Below the pieces are notes generated by a model. It saw nothing but the letters and a program-made list of their open reading frames with translations, was not told the DNA's origin and made no database searches. 64,000 bases of DNA from Halichoerus grypus (Eukaryota > Chordata > Mammalia > Carnivora > Phocidae). The DNA is taken from NCBI RefSeq assembly GCF_964656455.1, contig NC_135726.1:25369168-25433167 (forward strand), written 5' to 3'. The position numbers and the translations under genes were made by a program. Below, in pieces: positions 44,593 through 55,814 of this stretch (the stretch's first letter is position 1; the number at the start of each line of letters is the position of its first letter).

Positions 44593-44714
44593 AAAAGACA
44601 ACCCACAAACTTGTGAAAAAATTGGAAAGCATATATCTGATAAAGTACTTGTTTCCAGAACATATTTTTTAAAAACTCTCAAGTGTCAAAAATAAGAGAA
44701 CAAACAACCCAATT

Positions 44715-44900
44715 TTTTTTTAAAGATTTTATTTATTTATTTGACAGAGAAAGACACAGTGAGAGAGGGAACACAAGCAGGGGGAGTGGGAAAGGGAGAA
44801 GCAGGCCTCCCGTGGAGCAGGGAGCACGATGCGGGGCTCGATCCCAGGGCCCTGGGATCATGACCTGAGCTGAATTAACGACCGAGCCACCCAGGCGCCC
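44715..44900 (-). mobile_element. Can-SINE, type A, antisense, first of a same-site pair
   Basis: The target caacccaattttt occurs before (44705), between (44901) and after (45113) this pair. A gap in the head region (gctgaattaacgaccgag) shows a small deletion. Confidence 0.95.
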
Positions 44901-44918
44901 CAACCCAATTTTTTTTTT

Positions 44919-45112
44919 TTTTTAAAGATTTTATTTATTTATTTGACAGAGAGATAGACAGAAGAGCACAAGCAGAGGGAGTGGCAGAGGGAGAGGGAGA
45001 AGCAGGCTCTGCACTGAGCAGGGAACCCAACGCGGGACTCGATCCCAGGACCCCGAGATCATGACCTGAGCCGAAGGCAGACGCTTAACCATCTGAGCCA
45101 CCCAGGCGCCCA
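44919..45112 (-). mobile_element. Can-SINE, antisense, second of a same-site pair
   Basis: Complete antisense copy at the same L1 target as its neighbour. Confidence 0.95.
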
Positions 45113-45206
45113 CAACCCAATTTTTTAAATTGGCAAAAGATTTAAGCAAACTCTTCAGCAAAAAAAGATAAATGAATGGCAAATAAACACATGAAAAGAT
45201 GTTCAA

Positions 45207-45417
45207 TGAGGTGCCTGGGTGACTCAGTCACTTAAGCGCATCTGCCTTTGGCTCAGGTCATGATCCTGGGGTCCTAGGATGGAGCCCCATGTAGGGCTCT
45301 CTGCTCAGCGGGGAGCCTACTTCTCCCTCTCCCTCTGGCACTCCCCCGCTTGTGCACTCTCTCTCTCTCCCTCTCTCTCTCTCAAATAAATTAATAAATA
45401 AAATCTTTAAAAAAAAG
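45207..45417 (+). mobile_element. Can-SINE
   Basis: TSD gaaaagatgttcaa (45193 and 45418), in L1 sequence. Confidence 0.95.
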
Positions 45418-45972
45418 AAAAGATGTTCAACATCACTAGTCATTAAGGAAATGCAAATTAAAACCACAATTATATAGCTCTACACACTTTTAAACTTAAA
45501 AGACTAACCATACCAAATATTGGCAAGGACATAGAGGAACTGAAACTCTCATACACTGCTGGTGTGAATGTAAAATGGTACAATCACTTTGGAAACAGTT
45601 TGTGTTATATCCACAAGAGAATACTACTTAACAATAAAAAGAATGGTCTATTGATATACACAAGATGATATACATTTCCCCTTACAAAGGGAAATGAGAA
45701 AAACTAGGGTTAAGACTGATATGTTCATTCCCTTGATTGTGGTATTGGGCTCACAGGTATATACATATGTCAATTTTATTAAATTACATACTTTAAACAT
45801 GTGCCATATATTATTACATGCAATAACTTATATAACTTAATAATTTTAATTTAATTAATAATTTATACAACTATGCCTCAATAAAAATGGGCACATGATG
45901 TTTTATAATCATAAAGCCTTAAAACATATCTTAATAAATCTAAAGAAATATCTAAAGTAGAAGGAATTTCAG

Positions 45973-46106
45973 GGGTACCCAACTGGCTCAATTGGTGGAA
46001 CATGTGACTCTTGATCTCAGGGTTGCAAGTTCAAGCGCCATGTCAGGTGTAGAGATGACTTTAAAAAAATAAATAAAATCTTTCAAAAAATAAAAATAAA
46101 ACATAT
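45973..46106 (+). mobile_element. Short tRNA-only Can-SINE
   Basis: caactggctcaattggtgg through gtgtagagatgactttaaa and an A-rich tail, without the CT body. The outer TSD agtagaaggaatttcag (45956 and 46332) encloses this and the next SINE. Confidence 0.92.
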
Positions 46107-46331
46107 GGGGCGCCTGGGTGGCTCAGTCGGTTAAGCGTCCGACTCTTGATTTTGGCTTAGGTCATGATCTCAGGGTCATGAGCTGGATCCCCATGTCGGG
46201 AATCTGTGCTCAGCAGGGGGTCTGCTTGAGATTCTCTCTCTCCATCTCCCTCTACCACTACTCCCTGCGCTCACATGCACTCTCTCTCTCTAAAATAAAT
46301 AAATAAATCTTAAAAAAAAAATAAGAATTAG
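46107..46331 (+). mobile_element. Older Can-SINE in the tail of the short SINE
   Basis: Complete older copy (gcgtccgactcttgatttt) inserted in the A-rich tail of the preceding element. The pair shares the 17-bp outer TSD. Confidence 0.94.
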
Positions 46332-46348
46332 AGTAGAAGGAATTTCAG

Positions 46349-47389
46349 TTGCTATATTATAATATGAGGGAGATATTTAGGGGAAGTGGAATCTTCAGTT
46401 CCTATAAGTTCCTAAAAGTCGGGCGTGGCTGAAATATCTTATAGGCCAGACCACAGCTGGAGGTAATTACTTATTTGTCTTGTGAGTACTAACAGGAGTA
46501 AAATCTAAAATGAAAATCTACAGAATTTCAAGAGGTTTATTTCAACCATCCATACAAGGACTCTTCTCCTCTTGAGACCATAAAACATAAGAGAAGGCTT
46601 CTTCAACACCAACTCACATACTGGAACAACAACAACAAAAAAAAAACTGATTTCAATAGATAATGCCCTGTGCTAATGTTTCTTTTCAACTCCCAAGAGA
46701 TTCCATCACAATCATAAGGATTCCCACAAATCATTTCAGTAGGTACTGGGGCTCTACTTAAAAGCTGCCATCCCAGTGAAACTTCCTGTAATCAATCTCA
46801 TTCATGTTTGAGCACTTCAAGACGGTCTTTTTAGCACTCAGGTTTGTGAGCCAAACCATAATAATTACCAGAGAGTTCTAGGACTGCACTCCTCTCTGTG
46901 GTCAACTAATTGCGCATGCTGCAGGAGAAACTGTGTGGGACAGCGGGCGTGGATCCATGCAAACCCTCCCCAAGGCCACAGAAAAGAAGCATTTAGAAAT
47001 TCTACATTCTTGTTTAAAAAGTTGATATTCTCTTTTGGGGGGCTAAGGAGGGGGGAGAATGGAAGAGAAACAGAAGTAACTGGCTATATTGAAATCTTTT
47101 GGGAAAAAGTTCCAGGAGTGGAGATCAGAAAGGGGGCTTTTACTTTTTACTGTATACCTTACAGTATTTTTTTTATTTTCTAAGTCTTTCTGTGTGTAAC
47201 TCTTTTCCATCAGTAGGGAATATCTGTGGGATTTAAGATCCTTTTGTATTCATTTTTACAATCCTTTTTTTATTAAAAAAATTATTTAAAAAGTTCATAA
47301 TCCTTTGTATTATATCTTTTAATAAATATAATTTTTCAATAATGTTCATCCTCCATTGTCACTGGGTCCATTCAGAACGAGAAGAGATC
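46349..47389. other. Unassigned, SINE-free sequence
   Basis: About 1 kb with no repeat I can name. AT-rich runs occur near 47260-47340. Confidence 0.4.
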
Positions 47390-47535
47390 ATAGAGATCTC
47401 TTAATCCAAGACCAACCATTTTACAGATGGAAAACCTGATGCTCAGAATAGAGAACCAGGCTCCTCAAGTCTCCACCCAGTAATTGGCAGGGCGAATTCA
47501 GGATCTAAGGCCTCCTGTCAATACATTCTACCAAA
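47390..47535 (-). repeat. MIR SINE fragment, antisense
   Basis: aaccattttacagatggaaa, then cacccagtaattggcaggg, then gaattcaggatctaaggcc. Antisense MIR core. Confidence 0.7.
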
Positions 47536-47839
47536 TTTCCCTTCTGCACTTACATATTAATATTTCATAATAAACTTTTTAAAACCCTAAGTGCACCAAT
47601 TTTCTGGATGCCGCACCTTGAAAGAAAATATACCAAAGTGGAAAACTCAAAAGAAAAGTAATTGCAGGGATTTAAGAAAGTTAGAGGAAGTTTTATTGAG
47701 ATCCCCAAATTTCCCTAAAGCAACATTATGGGGAAGGAGTGAGGCACATGTTCTGTGTGGCTTTAGAAGGAAAAACTAGGTCCCACGAAAGGAAGTCCAA
47801 GAGGGCAAATGCCTGTGGTCCAACTCTCCGCAATGGAGT

Positions 47840-47881
47840 GGTATGTGTGCATGTGTGTGTGCTCGCACACACGCACGCACA
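47840..47881. repeat. GT/CA inverted repeat
   Basis: A GT-rich arm (gcatgtgtgtgtgc) faces a CA-rich arm (gcacacacgcacgcac) around a tc centre. It is mostly alternating purine-pyrimidine sequence. Confidence 0.8.
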
Positions 47882-48631
47882 GTGATTTGGGGACTAATGC
47901 CAGCTGTGTTAGAAAGAGCTAGACACGAGGAGAGGGATAACCTGGATGTACTTCAAAGTCTTTTCCCCTAAGGGCCCAGGCCAGAGTTCCACACACTGTG
48001 GTTGTTTCTAGGCACATGCCACCTTATCAGATCATTCCTTTCCCTTGCCCCCTTTCATCTGGAAGACACTGCCTCGTCTCCTACAGATCTCCCCCTGGAA
48101 TAAATGCATTACAGTTGGCTTCACAGAAAGAGAACCTTAAATCAGCAGCAACAACCACTGGGCAGGTAAGCAAAGTAAAACCACTGGGCCCCACAAATAG
48201 CCAAGGATCAGAAAACCCCCAAAGAGAACTAGGCAATGCTCAGAAAATGACGTGGCCTATTTGGTACATCCCAATCTTTCCATTTCATTACACTATTAGT
48301 CTCATTGGGATTTTGGTGTTTTTATTTTTTGTCTGTTTTCTTGGGTTTTTTGCCCTCATTTTAAAGCATCTTGTCGGTTCAAACAGCAGCAAAGCAGCTA
48401 AAATTATCTTAGCCAAAGGGTGCTGGGTCTTTAATGCAATGTTTAAACAAATACAGCTTCTAAACTTCCTTAGGGCAAGATTCACCCTTCTGTGAGTAAT
48501 AAAGTAAGAGGTGACAGTGGCCAGAATAAGAATTGGGCTGAAACTGAGTATGATAAAAAATATATTTTTTTTAACTCATTAGCAAGTTTTCTTAATTTGT
48601 TTACATTCATAATGGTTTTATATATACATTT

Positions 48632-48651
48632 ACACACACACACACACACAC
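48632..48651. repeat. (AC)10 microsatellite
   Basis: Twenty bases of pure AC. Confidence 0.95.
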
Positions 48652-48689
48652 CATGTGAAAAACATGAGCTTCAGCCAGACAGATAAGGA

Positions 48690-48778
48690 AGGTCTTTGAA
48701 CTTTGGTAAAGTGACCTGCCTTCTGAGTCTTAAGTTCACCAAGTGTAAAATGGGAAAAATAATAAATTTCTGCTGGTC
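48690..48778 (+). repeat. MIR SINE fragment
   Basis: aactttggtaaagtgacctg, then accaagtgtaaaatgggaaa. Short sense MIR core. Confidence 0.6.
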
Positions 48779-49026
48779 ACCTTCATATTAAGCTGGTTGC
48801 AGGTATCCTTACTTAAATAATACAAAAGACCCTCAAACTCAGCATGTCTAAACCATACTCTCCCTTCTGTGAGCCTATGCAATATTCCAAAGTTCTCTGT
48901 TCCTCACTGCATCACCACACACATAGCCATAAATTGGAATCATACTAAATCTGTCACTTTTCTTCTTCCTTACTCATCCACGTTAATCCAGTTAACAAGT
49001 CTTGCATATTAAAAATTAGTTTCATA

Positions 49027-49244
49027 GGGGCACCTGGGTGGCTCAGTCGGTTAAGCACCTGATTCATGGTTTTGGCTTATGTCATGATCTCAGGGTCATG
49101 AGACTGAGCCCCATGAGATTCTCTCTCTCTCCCTCTGGCCCCTCCCCCTGTCATGCTCTCACGTGTGCCCTCTCTCCCTCTCTCTCTCAATTAAATAAAA
49201 AATAAAATCTTTTTTTAAATTAAATAAAAAATAAATAAAAATGA
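49027..49244 (+). mobile_element. Can-SINE, internally shortened
   Basis: Head ggggcacctgggtggctcag. The middle is short (gagccccatgagattctctc), with the CT-run and an AT-rich tail present. TSD unclear. Confidence 0.92.
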
Positions 49245-49255
49245 GTATTACAAGG

Positions 49256-49370
49256 GGTTCTGGGCTGGCTCCATCAGTGGAGTGTGTGATTCTTGATCTT
49301 GGGGTTGTGCATTCAAGCCCCACGTTGGGTGTACAGATCACTTAAAAAGGAAATCCTTAAATAAATAAAT
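49256..49370 (+). mobile_element. Short tRNA-only Can-SINE
   Basis: ctgggctggctccatcagtg through gtgtacagatcacttaaaa, no CT body. One of the older short copies. Confidence 0.88.
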
Positions 49371-49443
49371 ATTATGCAGTTATTAAAAATAAGATTAAAA
49401 ATAACTAATTCCTTAGAATGATGCTCCAAAAGCATGTGTGTAT

Positions 49444-49461
49444 ACACACACACACACACAC
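49444..49461. repeat. (AC)9 microsatellite
   Basis: Eighteen bases of AC, followed by a purine-rich run (ggagagaggacaggaggg). Confidence 0.9.
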
Positions 49462-49724
49462 GGAACAGAAGGTAGGAGAGAGGACAGGAGGGAGGGAGAT
49501 AGAAACAAACTACAAGTTGTTTTTAGTAATTACCCAAAAGTGTTGGGAATGGAGTTGTTTTTATTTTTCTCTTTTTGCTTATTGGTACCATGTAAATGTT
49601 CTAGGACTATTAATCAAAGGAGAAAGTTCTGTTTTTAATTTAAGAATTTGCTAAGGAGGAGATTCCTTTAGTGGAAATAACATAATGACAAACCCTGTTG
49701 TTGTTTCAAGACCAAAAGAAGCAA

Positions 49725-50147
49725 TAGTGGTTAGCACACAGACTCAGAGCCATACTTCCTGGCCTTCACTCGGGCCCTGCCACTTCTCATTTTGGAATCT
49801 TTGATGAACTACTTACCCTCTGACTCTCAGTTTCCTCATCTGTAAAATGGGGACAATATCAATACCAACTGCATAGGGTCGGTGTGACAATTAAATGGAT
49901 TAACATGGGGTGTCTCAGTTGGTTAAGCGTCTGCTTTCGGCTCAGGTCATGATCCCAGGGTCCTGGGATTGAGCCCAGAGACAGACTCCTTGATCAGCGG
50001 GGAGTCTGCCTCTTCCTCTCCCTCTGCCCCTCACCCCCTGCTTGTGCGCTCTCTCTCTCTAATAAATAAAATCTTTAAAAATAATAATAAATGGATTAAC
50101 ACCTATAAAATCCTTTAAACAGAACCTATAATACATCAAGGATTATT
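49725..50147 (+). repeat. MIR SINE, split by a Can-SINE
   Basis: Left part 49725-49905: ctctgactctcagtttcctc, the tctgtaaaatggggac motif and tgtgacaattaaatgg. Right part from 50089: the duplicated aaatggattaac, then ctataaaatcctttaaac. The split is the SINE at 49906-50088. Confidence 0.85.
49906..50088 (+). mobile_element. Can-SINE with a deleted head segment, inside MIR
   Basis: TSD aaatggattaac (49893 and 50089). The head reads tggggtgtctcagttgg, so about 10 bp (cctgggtggc) is missing from the tRNA A-box region. Confidence 0.94.
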
Positions 50148-50163
50148 AAAATGTTGCTGCTAT

Positions 50164-50359
50164 TGGGGCACCTGGGTGGCTCAGATGGTTAAGCGTCTGC
50201 CTTCAGCTCGGGTCATGATCCCAGGGTCCTGGGATCGAGCCCCGCATTGGGCTCCCTGCTCAGCGGGAAGTCTGCTTCTCCCCCTCCCTCTGCTTCTACC
50301 CCTGCTCATGCTCTCTCTCTCTATCTCTGTGTCTCAAATGAATAAATTAAAAAAATCTT
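50164..50359 (+). mobile_element. Can-SINE
   Basis: Complete copy with a perfect 16-bp TSD aaaatgttgctgctat (50148 and 50360). Confidence 0.97.
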
Positions 50360-50434
50360 AAAATGTTGCTGCTATCAGTAGTAATAGTTTCACAACTGTC
50401 TTCATCATCATCATCCTCCTCCTCCTCTCTATCC

Positions 50435-51290
50435 TAATTTAGGTCCTTAATTTCTCTCACTTGGACTGTTGCAACAACTTTCAAATTACTCCCCTGCTTC
50501 TGGTATTGCAACATCATAAATTCATCCCCAATTAGCAGCCAGAGCGACCTGGCTAAGGACAGTTCTAACCACGTCATATTATTTTTTTTAAAGATTCATT
50601 CATTTACATCAGAGAGGGAGACAGAGAAAGCACGAGTGGAAGGGGCAGAGGGAGAGGGAGAGAATCTCAAGCAGGCTCCACACTGAGCTTGGAGCCCAAC
50701 ACAGGGCTTGATCTCAAGACCCCCGAGATCACGACCTGAGCTGAAACCAAGAGTCGAATGCTTAACTAAATGAGCCACCCAGGTGCCCCTGACCATGTTA
50801 TATTATTTATATATAACATCTTTATCTTAGTGTGATACAGAGTTACTTACTGTTTCTGATCTGGCTCCTATCCACTCTCCTTTCCTTTCTCTCCTTATGG
50901 TGTGATCACTCAAACTGCTTCGCACAAACTCTGGTGAATCACCAAATTTCCCACATACTTTCTGGCTTTGCTAATGCTATTTTCTCTATTTGGATTGTGC
51001 CATCCTTTTTTTTCCCCGTGGATGGTTTTTATCCATTCATTCATGTTCATCATAGGTGCCATGTCCAAAAACTTTGCCTAAAACCTGATATTACTCCCCT
51101 TACTTTTTGCATAATATCCAGGGCTCTACTATGAAATATTCTGATTGTATGATTATTTTGTACACCAAACTATGGGAATCTCAAAGGCAAGGACTATGTT
51201 TATTTCCAATAAATCTTGGTAAACCCAAATTCTAGCTTTACACAGACACTCAAGTATGTGTTTAACTGAACATACCTGTATAACAACCTC
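50435..51290 (+). repeat. L2 LINE fragment, sense (C-terminal RT region and 3' end)
   Basis: Sense L2: ttggactgttgcaacaactt, ctcccctgcttctggtattg, a cagccagagcgacctggc motif, and then after the SINE tctgatctggctcctatcc, ttcatcataggtgccatg, and tcaaaggcaaggactatgt near the 3' end. It is the only long sense L2; the others are antisense. Confidence 0.75.
50583..50789 (-). mobile_element. Older Can-SINE, antisense, in L2
   Basis: Antisense older copy (tcaagcaggctccacactga, gaaaccaagagtcgaatgc, head complement to ggtgcccct). Imperfect TSD: accacgtcatattattt on the left, accatgttatattattt on the right. Confidence 0.93.
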
Positions 51291-51994
51291 GTGAAGTATT
51301 GTGAATTAATTGAAATGGCAACTCCCTTCTTTTGATTTCTTCCTTAAAAAGAAACCAACAACAAAAACACTAAGCACCTACGATGGGCCAACTCTCAACG
51401 AGGTACTGTGGAATTGGTAATGACATCATAATATGAAAACAGTGATAAGAGTCTTAGAAAATAATGATAGCATGAGGTTACATTTGATAAAGTCCAAAGA
51501 CAAGACACAAATAGATGGTTAAGGGAATTTGCAAAGGGATAATACTCTGTGAAACTTCTGTACACAAAGATCTGGGAGATTGGACCCTTGAGGGCTTGGA
51601 GCTCCCAATGGTTTTTCCCAGAGAGAAGAGCAGCTGGATGACCCATGCTCTGTGTTCTGCCCTCTGCTTGGATTCTTTCCTTTTATTCCATGATAGCATC
51701 CAGGAGTCTCCTGCTCACTAAGAATTCCACAATGGCCACCAAACATGTCCTCTTTGTCTTGAGTAGAGCATGGATAGGCCGGTAGGTTCAAAATCAATGT
51801 CAATAACCACTAAACAGGGAAAAGGTAAAGGAAAGTATAATAGCAGAGATAGATGGTCAGATATCCAAACTAAGTATTTGTGAGTATCCAAACGTTAACA
51901 AAAGCATAAAGACACACATAGAGCGTACTTAGAGCAGTTATCATAGAGCCTCAGGAAGAGGAAGCCTTGGCAGTGAGTAGTTACGGCTTCCTCA
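51291..51994. other. Unassigned sequence
   Basis: About 700 bp. Overlapping open frames on both strands (51395-51803) carry no motif. Confidence 0.4.
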
Positions 51995-52146
51995 GAACAA
52001 GCTTAGGAGGTAGGTGCATTCTACAGACAAGGAAACTGAGGCTCAGAATGTTCAAGAGAACTGCTCAAGGTCACAAGGTCAATTGTGGACAACACTCAAA
52101 CCACTGTCTGTTAGACTGCAGAGTGTGTGTTCTTTCCATGACACTA
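51995..52146 (-). repeat. MIR SINE, antisense
   Basis: gaggtaggtgcattctacag, then caaggaaactgaggctcaga, then gctcaaggtcacaaggtca. Clear antisense MIR. Confidence 0.85.
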
Positions 52147-53555
52147 AGCTCTCTGCTCAGCTTGCTGAATTCCCCTACACATGCAATAGATTTCTCTCCT
52201 GGTCATTACTACCTGTTATCTCAAGCTATGCCTGGTCATTATTGATTCAAGTGTAGCTTTAAAATGTTCACCACCACCCGCAATTAGCAGAAGCCTGCCG
52301 TGCTTCAGAGTGGAAGATGATCCAAAATAAATCCATGTATTCTGTGTTTTGGTCTATTTTGTGTCTGACCCGATTTCTTGCTGCCCAAGCCTGATTTAGT
52401 CCCACGAGCATCTTCCCCTGGCTGCCCAGGTAGGAAAGGTAGGAAAAAAATGGTAGGAAAGAAATACAACACTGGGAATTGTATACCCAGGTTGCCCACG
52501 TTCACTGAAATAACCAAAAGAGGGTATGGAAATCGGGAAATTATATTCCAGGGCCTATCCTAGCATTCCCATTCCCCAGCATATAAGACAGAAAACTGCA
52601 ATTGCAATGCCCATCACAGAAAACCAAACATCAATGCTAGCGTCTGAACCAGGATTTAAAGGTTTGAAATGCAGAAATCTGTGCTCTGATCTGCAAAAGG
52701 GGTTGTCATGAGGATTCCAAATAATATGCATAACTTGCCTGGCCCGTTATAAGATAGGTTGGAAACTGCTACTATTGCGAATATTAGTAGTATGGAGCAG
52801 TTATATTGTTTTATCACACGAAAAGAGGTAATAATAGATTGATCTGGGAAGTCCTTACTGAATTGTTTGGGCTCCTACATGGGTCCTTTCCCTTCATCAT
52901 GGGATGTGTAAAGACAACTTAGACAAATAACCAGGGGCTTGACAAAGCACCTGTGGAGAGACATGGTGCAATCTCCCACTCCTCCTTGAGGGGCTACCAA
53001 TCTTTTGATGAATGATGAGGGTGAGCCTCGGTAATGAGGCAGAGTGATAGGAGGCGCTCCACATTAAATATTCCAATCCCAGCTGCCATCCCCAAGGCCC
53101 CAGAATCCACATACCCAGATCTGAAGCAAATGAAAAACAAGAGGGCAAGTAATAAGTTAACAACCCACTTCAGAAATGACTGCATTCGTTCTGTTGAGCA
53201 GCTACTTAAATTCTGATGGTTCCCGCTCATTTGCCACTGTGTGTAATTCTAATCAGGATGAAAGTCCTTAATCATCGCAAAGTTACAGAAGCTTCCATCC
53301 TGAACCTGTAGGACTCTTACAAAAGTAAATATCGTGGGTTTGCCGGCCTCTGCAAAGGGAACTGAGTTATCAGCTATCACAGCTCCATCCCAAACTTATG
53401 CCTGAGGCTGCCAGGCTACAAAGCAGTACGTCCATCTATTCCGTATGTATTTGGTCTACCGGACTATAACTTGACCTTTCACCTACGCGTGCCCTGTGCA
53501 TACAGGTCATCAATGTCCTCCTTGCTGCTCTGACTCAGGTCAGCACACATATCCT
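52147..53555. other. Unassigned, SINE-free sequence
   Basis: About 1.4 kb with no repeat I can name and no supported exon. Several 60-90 codon frames overlap on both strands. Confidence 0.4.
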
Positions 53556-53720
53556 GACTCTCTGCTGTGCTGGTCATTTAACTGTTCCCTACTTCATTTT
53601 TCTTATATGTAAAGCAATTGGTCAAGGCAACTGCCCCATCAGGCACTTAATGCCCTGATACAGGGCAGAGCCTTTTATGAGGTTAATGAGAGAATGTCAG
53701 GGGGAAATACATGGACAGGA
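53556..53720 (+). repeat. Possible MIR remnant
   Basis: tgctggtcatttaactgttc, then ttttcttatatgtaaagcaa and atgaggttaatgagagaatg, follow the MIR order loosely. Weak. Confidence 0.4.
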
Positions 53721-53856
53721 GATCTATGCAGCAAATGGAGCAGGCTATAAAAGTGACTAGGCTCTGTTTGGGTTTGACTGAGAGTAACAGAGGAGAGGAG
53801 AAAATCATGTTACTGGTGTACAATATCTTACAAAATTAATTAAAAATATGTTTCCT

Positions 53857-54052
53857 GGGGCGCCTGGGTGGCTCAGTCATTAAGCGACTGGCTTCAGCTC
53901 AGATCATGATCCCAGAGTCCTGAGATGGAGCCCCGCATCGGGCTCCCTGCTCTCTCTGCTCGGCGGGAAGCCTGTTTCTCCCTCTGCCTCTTCCCTCTGC
54001 TCATTCTCTCTCTCTCTCTCTCTCAAATAAATAAATAAAATCTTTTTTAAAA
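53857..54052 (+). mobile_element. Can-SINE
   Basis: Complete copy. The middle has a small duplication (ccctgctctctctgctcgg). TSD not resolved. Confidence 0.94.
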
Positions 54053-54383
54053 AATGAAACTAAATTTAAAAAAAAAAGTGAAAGACTTGAATGTTTCCCC
54101 CAAGGATCAAAGAATGTCCATTCTTATCATTTCTATTCAACATTGTACTGGAAGTTCTAGACAGTGCAATCAAGGAAGAAAAAGAAATAAAGTTTCCAGA
54201 CTGCAGAGGAAGAAGAAAATGGTCCTTGTGCACAGATGGCATAATTACCTATGTGAAAAAACAGATAAAATCAACTGAAAAACTACTAGAATAGGTAGTT
54301 TAACAAGTTTGTAGGATGCAAAATCAATATACAAAAATCAGTTATGTTTCTATATACTAGCAACCATTGAAATTGAAATTTTT

Positions 54384-54443
54384 TTAAATTTTATTTTATT
54401 GTGTTATGTTAGTCACCATACAATGCATCATTAGTTTTTGATG
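54384..54443 (-). mobile_element. Very short L1 3'-end insertion, antisense
   Basis: About 60 bp (attttattgtgttatgttag, then caccatacaatgcatcatta, then gtttttgatg) match the antisense 3' end of carnivore L1. The L1 host motif aaattgaaattttttt is repeated on both sides, as a TSD would be. Confidence 0.65.
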
Positions 54444-54752
54444 AAAATTGAAATTTTTTAAATACAACTTAAAACAGCAGTTAAAAATATTGAATATTTA
54501 AGGATAAACCAGAAAAAGATGGTAAAGATCCATACTCAGAAAATAATGAAATATTGCTGAGATAAATTAAAGGAGAATTAAATAACTAGAAAGCTATACC
54601 TTGATCATTGGTTAGAAAACTCAAGGTTGTTGAGTTGTAAATTCTCTCCCAAGCTCATTTATGTATTCAAAGCAATCTCATTCAAAATCCTGGCATGTTT
54701 TTTCCTAGAAATTGATAAGGTGATTCTAGAATTCATATAGAAATGTAAAGAA

Positions 54753-54940
54753 CCAGAGGAGCTTGGGTGGCTCAGTTGGTTAAGTGGCTGCCTTTGGCTC
54801 AGGTCATGATCCCAGGGTCCTGGGATGAGCCCTGCATCAAGCTCCCTGCAGGGAGCCTACTTCTGCCCTTCCCCCCTGCCCATGCTCCCTCTCCCTCTCT
54901 CTCTGTCTTAAATAAATAAAATATTAAAAAAAAAAAAAAA
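54753..54940 (+). mobile_element. Can-SINE
   Basis: TSD agaaatgtaaagaa (54739 and 54941). The body is shortened (ctccctgcagggagcctac). Confidence 0.95.
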
Positions 54941-55132
54941 AGAAATGTAAAGAATCTAGAATAACCAAAATAACTTTAAAATATAAGAATAAAGTTGGAG
55001 GACTAGTCTACCTGATTTCAAGAATTTTTTTAAAACTAGAGTAATCAAAACAGCATGGCATTGCCGTAAGATACACAAATACAATAGAGTCCAGGGAGGG
55101 AAAAATTATGTATATAGGAAGAGCTGACATTT

Positions 55133-55330
55133 CATTTTTTTTTAAGATTTTATTTATTTTTTGACAGAGAGAGACACAGCAAGAGAGGGAACACAAGCAG
55201 GGGCAGTGGGAGAGGGAGAAGCAGGCTTCCCACGGAGCAGGGAGCCCGATGTGGGGCTCGATCCCAGGACCCTGGGATCATGACCTGAGCCAAAGGCAGA
55301 CGCTTAACAACTGAGCCACCCAGGTGCCCC
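55133..55330 (-). mobile_element. Can-SINE, type A, antisense
   Basis: TSD aagagctgacatt (55119 and 55331). Confidence 0.95.
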
Positions 55331-55574
55331 AAGAGCTGACATTTTACAAAGGCACAAAGACAATGTAATAACCTTATCAACAAATAATACTATAACACTG
55401 GGTATCTATATGCAAAACAAAAAATGAAAGAAAAGAAAAATAACTTGGATCCATACCACATACTATATACAAAAATTAACTCAGAATAGATCATAAATCT
55501 AAACATAATACCTAAAACTGGAAACCTTTCAGAAGAAAACATAAAACCTTTGTGACCATGGGTTAGGCAAAGAT

Positions 55575-55682
55575 TATTTTTAATATTTTTTTAAGTAATC
55601 TCTACACCCAATGTGGGGCTCAAACTCATGACCCCAAGATCAAGAGTCATATGCTCTACCAACTGAGCCAGCCAGGCACTCC
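55575..55682 (-). mobile_element. Short tRNA-only Can-SINE, antisense, with extra 5' sequence
   Basis: Antisense short copy (taagtaatctctacacccaa to ctgagccagccaggcactcc). The target ttaggcaaagatt is found at 55562 and then only at 55815, about 130 bp past the SINE's 5' end. So the inserted unit seems to include 55683-55814. Confidence 0.85.
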
Positions 55683-55814
55683 ACATGTACACATCTTATA
55701 TAGTAAATATACAGAGCGTTATGTATATATATATACATATAAATGCATATACATACACATGTACACATCATGTATATAGTAATGTAACCATGTGAGTGAC
55801 ATTCCATAACCTTT
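55683..55814. repeat. AT-rich insert with internal repeat
   Basis: acatgtacacatcttatat at 55683 and acatgtacacatcatgtat at 55757 are related, with a TATA-rich run between them. It is bounded on the outside by the TSD copy at 55815. Confidence 0.7.

Larger units (their letters stand above)
44041..45890 (+). mobile_element. Degraded L1 ORF2 3' half and 3' end
   Basis: ORF2-derived order: cagatcagtagaacagaata, tagaaaagtacatagaagaa, gtgaccttggtctagacaaa, ggaaagcatatatctgataa, catcactagtcattaagg, and tcatacactgctggtgtgaa, through tatgcctcaataaaaatggg at the 3' end. The jump near 44040 from the ORF2 start to a late ORF2 region implies an internal deletion or two separate L1 pieces. Four SINEs interrupt it. 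Confidence 0.8.
47536..48689. other. Unassigned sequence with the longest open frame of the window
   Basis: Contains an alternating GT/CA inverted repeat at 47840-47881, an open frame of 165 codons on the plus strand (47998-48495; see findings) and (AC)10 at 48632-48651. None of it matches a gene I recognise. Confidence 0.4.

Noticed and set aside
52897..53230. Overlapping minus-strand frames as possible exons
   Set aside because: No conserved motif and no convincing splice signals; frames overlap on both strands.
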